Part shown: one piece after another, positions 30,766 to 36,968 of the stretch
How positions within the stretch are numbered: the first letter of the stretch is position 1
Layout: every line of letters begins with the position of its first letter
Source: an uncultured Muribaculaceae bacterium
GTDB lineage: Bacteria > Bacteroidota > Bacteroidia > Bacteroidales > Muribaculaceae
NCBI GenBank assembly: GCA_910586895.1
Contig: CAJUIW010000017.1
Coordinates: 1-36,968, forward strand
DNA length: 36,968 nt
Direction of reading: 5' to 3'
Program-made: the position numbers and the translations under genes
Notes under the pieces: generated by a model
Database searches by the model: none
What the model was told of the DNA's origin: nothing
The model's input: only the letters and a program-made list of their open reading frames with translations

Positions 30766-31067
30766 AATTGATTGAACTTAACATCCAGAAAATTACAGAA
30801 CTCTGCAGACGTTTCCACGTACGCAAGCTCTGGGTATTTGGCTCCATACTTACACCTCGTTTTAATGACGATAGCGATATTGATATATGTGTGGATTTTG
30901 ACAGGGAGAAAATACAATTATTTGAATATGCAGATAATTTCTTCGACTTCCAGTTTGCTCTTGAAGATCTATTAAGACGCAAAATTGATATTACAGAAGA
31001 CAATGCCGTAAAAAATCCATATTTCAGGGCCGAACTTAACGAAACTCGACAATTAATCTATAGATAA
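30762..31067 (+). CDS. MNT-type minimal nucleotidyltransferase
   Basis: The 101-aa protein carries the minimal nucleotidyltransferase signature: VFGSILTPRFNDDSDIDICVDFD with Gly27-Ser28 and the metal-binding Asp39/Asp41. Proteins of this family (MntA-like) normally pair with a HEPN toxin encoded next to them and neutralise it by nucleotidylation. Here no HEPN gene follows; the next gene is an unrelated hydrolase, so it is an orphan unless the partner is elsewhere. The start codon overlaps the zeta stub stop. The C-terminal EDLLRRKIDITEDNAVKNPYFRAELNETRQLIY is typical of the family. Confidence 0.9.
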   Translation: MKLIELNIQKITELCRRFHVRKLWVFGSILTPRFNDDSDIDICVDFDREKIQLFEYADNFFDFQFALEDLLRRKIDITEDNAVKNPYFRAELNETRQLIYR

Positions 31068-31154
31068 TAAAACACACAAAACCCTTTACGACATATTAAA
31101 CTGTAGATACAAATAATGTTTTGCTAAGTTACCGACACAAAATACCATCTCTAT

Positions 31155-32522
31155 ATGAACATCGGAAGTGTACACAGATTTTTTGCCATACTGCTGCTTG
31201 CAGGCGTAGCTGCCATATCAAGTAATGCAACCACTGATTCATGGCGCGGAAAGCTCAGTCTTAGTCCCTCGCAAGCGCTGACCATCGGGATAAACATCAC
31301 TGACCGGGGAACAGCACAGGAAAATATAACATTCGATTCTCCTGACCAGAATGCCTATGGGATACAGGCTGAAAAGATATATCTGAGTAGCGACTCAATC
31401 AATATCACAATTGCGAAAATCGGAGCATCGTTCAGCGGGAGCATTTTGCCCGACAGCATAAAAGGAATATTCCGGCAGGGGCCATACAAGTTTCCGGTGA
31501 CTCTTACTCCTTGGGCGGGCAATCAACGTCCGCAGACTCCTCGGCCACCATTCCCATATTCCGAACGTGAGGTAAAATTTCAGGGAGGCGCTCCTGACGT
31601 AATGCTGGCCGGCACGTTGGTTCTCCCCTCCAACCCCGCGCCGAGAAATCCGGCAGTGATAATGGTGACGGGCAGCGGACAGCAGAACCGCGATGAAGAG
31701 CTGTTTGACCACAAACCGTTTGCCGTCATAGCCGACTATCTGGCACGCAAGGGTGTGGCATCGCTGCGCTATGACGACCGCGGCTATGCCGCATCTACCG
31801 GCGACATCTCCTCGATGACCACCGCTGATGTAGCGGCCGATGCCAAAGCTGCACTAGCATATCTGCGATCACAGCCCGGCATTGGATCGGCAGGCGTGAT
31901 AGGGCACAGTGAGGGAGCTTCTGTTGCCATCCTTCTATCCGATAAGAACTCTGACTCACGTGCCGATTTCATTGTGGCTATTGCTCCCCCAGCGGTGAGA
32001 GGCGATTCGATTCTTGCCGATCAGAACCGTACAATAATGCTCCGCCAAGGTATTCAGGCTGCCACCGTTGATAAATATGTAGCTGCGCTCCACACCCTGT
32101 ATGCTGATCTTGCCAAAGGCTCATCTCCGGCCGATCCGCAGCAATACATAGCCCGGATTTTTCCTGGAGCAGATACCGATATGCTCAATAAGGCGCTTGC
32201 AGCCAATCTCACAAAAATCCTGTCGGATGCCAACCCATGGCTGATTTATTTCGCTTCATTCTCTCCGGCACAGTCGCTTGCATCAATCGGAGCTCCGGCA
32301 CTGCTCATATATGGGTCGAAAGACACGCAGGTAACCTCGCCACTCAATATTGAGGCAGCGCGCCGCAATGCATCGTCCTACGCCGACATAAGGCTATTTG
32401 ACGGACTGAACCACATGATGCAACATGCCGTGACAGGTGAGGTTGCGGAGTATGCGGCCATAGACGAAACAATGGCCCCGGAAATACTCGAGGCCATTGC
32501 TGATTACATATTGAAAAGATAG
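31155..32522 (+). CDS. Secreted alpha/beta hydrolase
   Basis: The 455-aa protein has a signal peptide (1-25, RFFAILLLAGVAAISSNA) and an N-terminal beta-rich domain of about 110 residues (SWRGKLSLSPSQALTIGINI...). An alpha/beta hydrolase domain follows. Catalytic residues are Ser252 in GHSEGAS, Asp390 in YGSKDTQV and His420 in GLNHMMQ. The oxyanion-side motif is VMVTGSGQQNRDEELFDHKPF (about 168-188), and RYDDRG is near 204. This two-domain form is widespread in Bacteroidetes and related to S9/acyl-esterase-like enzymes; the substrate is unknown. The gene appears to be single. Confidence 0.9.
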   Translation: MNIGSVHRFFAILLLAGVAAISSNATTDSWRGKLSLSPSQALTIGINITDRGTAQENITFDSPDQNAYGIQAEKIYLSSDSINITIAKIGASFSGSILPDSIKGIFRQGPYKFPVTLTPWAGNQRPQTPRPPFPYSEREVKFQGGAPDVMLAGTLVLPSNPAPRNPAVIMVTGSGQQNRDEELFDHKPFAVIADYLARKGVASLRYDDRGYAASTGDISSMTTADVAADAKAALAYLRSQPGIGSAGVIGHSEGASVAILLSDKNSDSRADFIVAIAPPAVRGDSILADQNRTIMLRQGIQAATVDKYVAALHTLYADLAKGSSPADPQQYIARIFPGADTDMLNKALAANLTKILSDANPWLIYFASFSPAQSLASIGAPALLIYGSKDTQVTSPLNIEAARRNASSYADIRLFDGLNHMMQHAVTGEVAEYAAIDETMAPEILEAIADYILKR

Positions 32523-32528
32523 GATTCT

Positions 32529-33041
32529 CTACTTTTCCCCTTCACGAAGCACCCGGAGAGCGGCTTCATAGTCAGGTTCGGTGGTTATCTCCTCCACCAG
32601 CTCACGATAACGTACAGTTCCATCGTTGTCTATGATTACAACGGCACGTGTGAGCAGGCCCTTGAGCGGACCGTCTACGAGCTCCACACCGTAGTTCTGT
32701 CCGAAAGCGGGCGAACGGAATGCAGAAGCTACCACAAGGTCCTTGATACCTTCGGCGGTACAGAAGCGCCCCATGGCAAACGGGAGGTCCATTGACACAC
32801 ATACCACTACGGTGTCATCCAGACGGGCGGCCTCTTCATTGAAGCGACGCACGCTGCGGGCGCACACTTCAGTGTCAAGACTCGGAAATATATTAAGAAC
32901 TATTCTTTTACCGGCAAAATCGGCTGATGTTACAGGTGCAAGGCCGGCACCGGCAAGGTCAAATTCAGGTGCTTTACGCCCTACTTCAGGAAGATTTCCA
33001 TAAGTGTGGCATGCTGTACCTTTGAAATAAACTGTTTCCAT
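32529..33041 (-). CDS. tpx: Thiol peroxidase
   Basis: This 170-aa atypical 2-Cys peroxiredoxin reduces hydrogen peroxide and alkyl hydroperoxides with thioredoxin. The peroxidatic Cys60 is in PSLDTEVCARSVR and the resolving Cys94 in MGRFCTAEGIKDL, matching the Tpx spacing. Further support comes from VVCVSMDLPFAMGRFC and GLLTRAVVIIDNDGTVRYRELV. The length is standard. It lies 21 bp downstream of a thioredoxin-fold secreted protein on the same strand. The product has no signal peptide and should be cytosolic. Confidence 0.96.
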   Translation of the reverse strand: METVYFKGTACHTYGNLPEVGRKAPEFDLAGAGLAPVTSADFAGKRIVLNIFPSLDTEVCARSVRRFNEEAARLDDTVVVCVSMDLPFAMGRFCTAEGIKDLVVASAFRSPAFGQNYGVELVDGPLKGLLTRAVVIIDNDGTVRYRELVEEITTEPDYEAALRVLREGEK

Positions 33042-33062
33042 AAAATAAATATATAATATCTG

Positions 33063-34265
33063 TTATTGATTCATCAATGTCATCTTTTGAATAACATCCG
33101 AGGAGATATCTTTGTTGTAGCCGATGATGACATCCACTACTTTTCCTTCCCTGTCGAGCAATAATACCGTGGGCAATGAAGCCACGCCACAGTCGCGGGC
33201 CAGGCCTCGGGCCGTCATCAGCAGATGCTCGCCCTCGCGTATCTGTCCGGCGCATTCCTCTATACCATCGATATGCGAATCTGTAAACGCCATGATCAGG
33301 TCCGAGCCGAATGGTAGCGAATCGGCGGCATCGCGTAGGGCTGCGATAAGGTCAGAATTGAAGCCCTGTCCCGATTCCATGAACACCAGCACCGTAGGAG
33401 CGCGGAATCCGGCTCCGCTTTCATGCGTATATCGTTCGCCGGTAGTGGTAGGAACAGAAAATTGCGGAAGCTTATTGCCTCGCAGATTCTCAACCCTGAA
33501 GTTGCTCTGCCTGTACTTTTCAAACGGTTCGGGATACAGTTCTATCAAGGCTGTCTCCGATATTTCTTCAGGTGAGTTGACCGCATCATCAAGATACTCT
33601 ACTATTATAGTCTGTTCGCTTATTGAACCGGGATTATTCTCAAGTTTTACCGTGACCGGACGCTTTGTATCTTTGTCAAACATATATTCCCCCTCCATAG
33701 CCGTAAGGCCGTTGAGCTCCATGACTACATCGACGCCTATACGATGCACACCGCTCACCACGGTGTCCTGATGCATCGTGATCTTATAACGGCTATCTTT
33801 GGCTATCGTACGCAGATGCTCCCCGATAAAAGCCGGAAGGATATCAACGAACTGCGCCGTACGCTGAACTCCGGTTCCTTTCATACCGGCAAGAATAGAC
33901 GGACGGAATGGTATCGAGTCCCACTCGCGGTGATACTCCTGCAACTTCTGGCCGCCAAATCGGTAATGATGGCCGTCAAAATAAGCGGAGAATCCACCGG
34001 AAGCATTATCATTATTTGCATATTCCCATTCTATCAGATATTTACACGGCGCCAGCGAATCACCGTCGGCCACAGGCTTCTGATGCAGGACTACATTGTA
34101 TATCACATCTTCGGCCATCTGAGGCATTGACACCGTAAACCGGGCCTTTGCATCATAGCTTCCGGCTGGAATCTGACGGGAAAGTTCATCGACTGACATA
34201 CTCTTGCCATAGCACGGCACAATTGCCGCAGCAGCTATCAGTATAGAAAGGAAATGTTTAAGCAT
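33063..34265 (-). CDS. Secreted two-domain protein with degenerate thioredoxin fold
   Basis: The 400-aa protein has a signal peptide (MLKHFLSILIAAAAIVPCYG). A domain of about 230 residues resembling a LolA/MucB-like beta sheet follows (ARFTVSMPQMAEDVIYNVVLHQK...; HRIGVDVVMELNGLTAMEGEYMFDKDTKRPVTVKLENNPG). The C-terminal thioredoxin-like domain (270-400) is RGNKLPQFSVPTTTGERYTHES... with LPTVLLLDREGKVVDVIIG, including the cis-proline. The CXXC pair is absent (MESGQGFNS at that site), so it is unlikely to be a disulfide reductase. It precedes tpx. Its upstream 122 bp contains no -7 box I can see. Confidence 0.84.
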   Translation of the reverse strand: MLKHFLSILIAAAAIVPCYGKSMSVDELSRQIPAGSYDAKARFTVSMPQMAEDVIYNVVLHQKPVADGDSLAPCKYLIEWEYANNDNASGGFSAYFDGHHYRFGGQKLQEYHREWDSIPFRPSILAGMKGTGVQRTAQFVDILPAFIGEHLRTIAKDSRYKITMHQDTVVSGVHRIGVDVVMELNGLTAMEGEYMFDKDTKRPVTVKLENNPGSISEQTIIVEYLDDAVNSPEEISETALIELYPEPFEKYRQSNFRVENLRGNKLPQFSVPTTTGERYTHESGAGFRAPTVLVFMESGQGFNSDLIAALRDAADSLPFGSDLIMAFTDSHIDGIEECAGQIREGEHLLMTARGLARDCGVASLPTVLLLDREGKVVDVIIGYNKDISSDVIQKMTLMNQ

Positions 34266-34330
34266 AATGTAGTATGATTAGAAATTATCTGTAAGCGGAC
34301 ACATCATCGCCCCGCTGCTTTTCTAACGCA

Positions 34331-34369
34331 TGCGCCCCTCTCCGTGTTCGGAGCGGGGCGCACTTTTTT
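34331..34369 (+). terminator. Strong hairpin pointing opposite to the flanking genes
   Basis: TGCGCCCCTCTCCG (34331-34344) pairs with CGGAGCGGGGCGCA (34349-34362) with one mismatch around a 4-nt loop. The T run (34364-34369) is on the plus strand only. Flanking genes are both on the minus strand, so as a terminator it would stop plus-strand (antisense) transcription. Confidence 0.75.
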
Positions 34370-34387
34370 ACGTTATCAGATAGTAGA

Positions 34388-35548
34388 TTATTCTTTTGTG
34401 ATGATGCAGATGGCCACGCGGTTCCATGACAGTTCCTTGAACTGTTCCAGAATGCCGCAACCTTCAGCCTTGATACGATCTGACGCTATGCCATACTTCG
34501 ATTCAAGCATGCTCTTAACTGACTCGGCACGGTCAGCTGACAGACGTTCGTTGAACTCAAGCTCACCCTCCTTCGAAGCATAGCCCTTCACAATGACCTT
34601 TGCTTCGGGATTGCTCTTGAGGTAGCTGGCTATCATCTCCACTACTGGCTGCTGGCTTTCGCGGATGTTTGACTGGGCAAGTTCATAATAGACATAGAGA
34701 ATTGACTCCATATTGTCAGCACTTACCTCACGCAGCGACTCACGGCATTCACGAATCTGATTCTGCAGTTCATCGGTGCGCAGCTCCTCTGCTTTAAGAA
34801 GACCAATAGCTGAGGCAAGTTCGGCGCGCATGGAGTTGACCTTGCCGTTCAAGGCATCGATATCCTCGGAAGCGAGGTTGGAAGCACACTGTATACCACG
34901 TCCGAAGCGGTAAGCTACACCGGCAGTGATATTGAATGTCGCGTTCCTTGCGGTATATGCTGCAGAAGTCTGCTCAACATCAAGAGGAGCGCCCTCTGTG
35001 CCGGTCATATTCCAGATTACAGCCGGACGTACAGACAGGGTGATATGGTTGTTGACATTGAAATTGAAATTCAATCCCGCCTTTGTAGCGAAATAATTGC
35101 GATCCTTGGGGCCGGTATTGTTTGCTCCGTCATTGTCATATTCATGACCAAATCCGGCACCCGCGGCCAGTTCCAGTCCAAACAGACGTCCACCGCAACG
35201 CAAGCCGCCAAAAAGCGTAGGCAGGTCAACAGCTCCATACACACCGGTATATGAATTATCAAATGCCGGAGCATGACGGCGTCCGCTCCATGATGATGTG
35301 TTGACGCCCCAGTAGCTTTCCACACCAAGGCCAAAGGCAGGTGAAATCTGCTTCTGCAGATGCGCTCCTACCCAGCCTCTCATATCGCCGAAAAATGCAT
35401 GATTCTTCAGTGGAGTTGTAGCACCGCCATCAATCCCGAATGACCAACCCTGGTCAAAAGAGGGGGACACATAAGGTTCACCGGCATAAACTGCCGAAGA
35501 TGTGAATAAAATAGTTGATAATACAAGTAACTTTTTTACAGTTCTCAT
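34388..35548 (-). CDS. OmpA-family outer-membrane protein (second of tandem pair)
   Basis: The 386-aa protein has a signal peptide (MRTVKKLLVLSTILFTSSAVYA) and an N-terminal beta-barrel of about 205 residues (FDQGWSFGIDGGATTPLKNHAFFGDMRGWVGAHLQKQISP...). A coiled-coil linker (ASEDIDALNGKVNSMRAELASAIGLLKAEELRTDELQNQ, about 225-270) precedes a C-terminal OmpA domain (about 285-386). That domain has VIVKGYASKEGELEFNERLSADRAESVKSMLESKYG, the NxxLSxxRA peptidoglycan-binding motif. The barrel probably sits in the outer membrane with the C-domain bound to peptidoglycan. Three bases separate it from its paralogue upstream. Confidence 0.93.
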   Translation of the reverse strand: MRTVKKLLVLSTILFTSSAVYAGEPYVSPSFDQGWSFGIDGGATTPLKNHAFFGDMRGWVGAHLQKQISPAFGLGVESYWGVNTSSWSGRRHAPAFDNSYTGVYGAVDLPTLFGGLRCGGRLFGLELAAGAGFGHEYDNDGANNTGPKDRNYFATKAGLNFNFNVNNHITLSVRPAVIWNMTGTEGAPLDVEQTSAAYTARNATFNITAGVAYRFGRGIQCASNLASEDIDALNGKVNSMRAELASAIGLLKAEELRTDELQNQIRECRESLREVSADNMESILYVYYELAQSNIRESQQPVVEMIASYLKSNPEAKVIVKGYASKEGELEFNERLSADRAESVKSMLESKYGIASDRIKAEGCGILEQFKELSWNRVAICIITKE

Positions 35549-35551
35549 TTC

Positions 35552-36766
35552 TTATTTATTCTTTTCAATAATACATATAGCCACACGGTTCCATGACAGC
35601 TCGTCAAAGTGAGTCAGAATGCCACAACCTTCACTCTTGATACGGTCGGCAGCAATACCATACTTATCCTTGAGCATTGTAGAAACAGATTCAGCACGCT
35701 CAGCCGATAGGCGCTCATTGAACGACTCCTCACCCTCTTTCGAAGCATATCCCTTGACAGTCACAGTGGCTTTAGGATTGCTCTTCAGATAGTCAGCCAC
35801 CATTTCAACCACGGGCTGCTGGCTCTGACGGATCACAGGCGAAGCAAGATCATAGTACACATAAAGTATTGTCTCGATATTGCTTACTTTCTGCTCGGTA
35901 ACTTTCTTTGCATTCTTACAGTCGGCAAGCTGACGGGTAAAGTCATCGCGCTGGGCCTGCTGAGCGGCAAGAGTTGACTGACATGCGCCAAGCTCGCCGC
36001 GCAAAGCATTGATCTTGTCATTAAGAGCTGCAACCTCTGAGTTGTCTACAGGATTGGTATTCTCAAAGCCGGGACCGAAATTATAAGTCACGCCGGCAAG
36101 GATATTGACAGTACCGCGCACTGATTTATATGCGGCTGAGGTTTGTTCAACATCAAGAGGACGATACTCCGTACCTGTCATATTCCATGCCAGATAAGGC
36201 TTGAGCGATAGGGTAAGATTATCAGTAACATTGAAATTGAAGTTCACACCTACCTTTGTCACAAAATAGTTCTGGTCAGGAGTCTTGATATCGTAGGGGA
36301 AAAGGGAGAAACGGCTGTAGAATTCATGTCCCCAACCGGCTCCGGCAGTTACCTCCATTTCGAACAGACGGCTCTGAAGCGGATTGAACAGACGCATCAG
36401 GTTCACCGATCCGTAAGCGCCTACATAAAGTTTGTCAAAAGCTGTCTTACTTCTATTCATAGGAGCTACGAAAGTACCCATCAAATTTTTATAGAATACA
36501 TCGCCTGTAGTCCATGATGAAGTATTGATACCGGCATTTCCTTCAATACCGAGAGCAAAAGCAGGTGAGATCTGCTTCTGTACGTGCAAGCCGATTATAG
36601 CTCTCATATCCCCGAAAAATGAATGGTGCTCCATCGGTGTTCCCACACCCCCATCAACACCAATTGACCAATTAGAGCCAAAATTACCTGGCTGATAGCT
36701 TGACTGAGCGCTCATGCCAAATATAGCAGATGAAGCCACTGCAAGTGTAAGTAATGTTTTTTTCAT
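35552..36766 (-). CDS. OmpA-family outer-membrane protein (first of tandem pair)
   Basis: The 404-aa paralogue of the next gene has a signal peptide (MKKTLLTLAVASSAIFGMSAQ) and a barrel with the same opening (NWSIGVDGGVGTPMEHHSFFGDMRAIIGLHVQKQISPAFALG). The linker is longer and cysteine-bearing (EVAALNDKINALRGELGACQSTLAAQQAQRDDFTRQLADCKNAKKVTEQKVSNIET). The OmpA C-domain is nearly identical (VTVKGYASKEGEESFNERLSAERAESVSTMLKDKYG). The pair probably arose by tandem duplication and is transcribed together from the promoter region at 36801-36808. The barrel ends in segments such as RGTVNILAGVTYNFG. Confidence 0.93.
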   Translation of the reverse strand: MKKTLLTLAVASSAIFGMSAQSSYQPGNFGSNWSIGVDGGVGTPMEHHSFFGDMRAIIGLHVQKQISPAFALGIEGNAGINTSSWTTGDVFYKNLMGTFVAPMNRSKTAFDKLYVGAYGSVNLMRLFNPLQSRLFEMEVTAGAGWGHEFYSRFSLFPYDIKTPDQNYFVTKVGVNFNFNVTDNLTLSLKPYLAWNMTGTEYRPLDVEQTSAAYKSVRGTVNILAGVTYNFGPGFENTNPVDNSEVAALNDKINALRGELGACQSTLAAQQAQRDDFTRQLADCKNAKKVTEQKVSNIETILYVYYDLASPVIRQSQQPVVEMVADYLKSNPKATVTVKGYASKEGEESFNERLSAERAESVSTMLKDKYGIAADRIKSEGCGILTHFDELSWNRVAICIIEKNK

Positions 36767-36800
36767 AATACAACAATTTTGGTTGTTAACAATTAGAAAA

Positions 36801-36808
36801 CAAATATA
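36801..36808 (-). promoter_or_regulatory. -7 box of the tandem OmpA operon
   Basis: TATATTTG on the minus strand; a TTTG at 36831-36834 is 22 nt upstream, slightly long for a -33. The leader would be about 30 nt. Confidence 0.55.
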
Positions 36809-36922
36809 ACACTTTTATTTAACATATTAGCAAATTAAAAATACTCTAATTTTACTCAGTACTACATTACACAGAATTCAACCAGAGCTCCCCACAATTG
36901 AAGAGGATAGTTTAAAACGACG

Positions 36923-36953
36923 AAGGCCACGGCGGTTTTCCCGTCGCGGCCTT
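36923..36953 (-). terminator. Hairpin at the right edge, probable terminator of a gene beyond the window
   Basis: AAGGCCACGGCGG (36923-36935) pairs with CCGTCGCGGCCTT (36941-36953) with one mismatch and one G-U. On the minus strand TTTTAAAC follows soon after. It would end a minus-strand gene located to the right. Confidence 0.55.
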
Positions 36954-36968
36954 GCCTTCCTTAGAGGG

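Noticed and set aside
31068..31154. HEPN toxin partner for the nucleotidyltransferase
   Set aside because: The 87-bp gap has no open frame of useful length and the following gene is a signal-peptide hydrolase with a full catalytic triad.

Overview
The window reads as a Bacteroidales chromosome, most plausibly a gut Muribaculaceae-type genome. The evidence is repeated Bacteroidetes -7 promoter boxes (TAnnTTTG, several with a -33 TTTG/TTG 19-21 nt upstream), BspA-like leucine-rich repeat proteins with T9SS-style C-termini, OmpA-family barrel proteins, a MINPP-type phosphatase, a fused BioG-BioC protein and very short leaders. There are no rRNAs, transposases, integrases or CRISPR arrays. Two tRNAs are present: a truncated Gly(GCC) at the left edge and a Pro(CGG) near 30.3 kb.

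Layout. 1-800: tRNA-Gly and a small secreted protein with its own promoter and terminator. 857-4648: biotin operon bioA-bioF-bioGC (fused), without bioB or bioD. 4632-7877 (minus): mtaB, an LpxL-type acyltransferase and a GT2 glycosyltransferase, all overlapping. 8010-9674: acyl-CoA synthetase. 9790-10271: a 70-aa protein preceded by palindromes, and a TPR protein convergent with it. 10325-11587: MINPP-like phosphatase. 11772-15303: TraB/GumN protein, two-gene ABC transporter, GntR regulator and flavodoxin-fold oxidoreductase, probably one transcription unit. 15316-17278: an AbiEi/AbiEii toxin-antitoxin module bracketed by a 64-bp direct repeat, each copy being a terminator hairpin. 17285-22378 (minus): two BspA-like leucine-rich repeat proteins. 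22715-27537 (minus): two rhomboid proteases, an EEP-family membrane protein and an M3 peptidase as a tight operon. 27714-30160: HU protein, outer-membrane barrel, ECF sigma factor with a membrane partner, and a 55-aa membrane protein. 30258-31067: tRNA-Pro, then a translationally chained cluster of a 70-aa putative antitoxin, a 21-aa zeta-toxin stub and a MNT nucleotidyltransferase. 31155-36766: secreted alpha/beta hydrolase, thiol peroxidase and thioredoxin-fold protein (minus), and a tandem pair of OmpA-family proteins (minus).

How the genes work together. Most of the window is housekeeping and cell-envelope biology: biotin, lipid A, tRNA modification, fatty acid activation and surface proteins. 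The accessory signals are concentrated in two small defence-type loci. One is the AbiE module, which appears to have arrived with a duplicated terminator. The other is the decayed zeta-toxin locus, where only the start of the toxin gene survives, joined to a nucleotidyltransferase gene. Function calls rest on motif recognition by eye; no database search or structure prediction was run.
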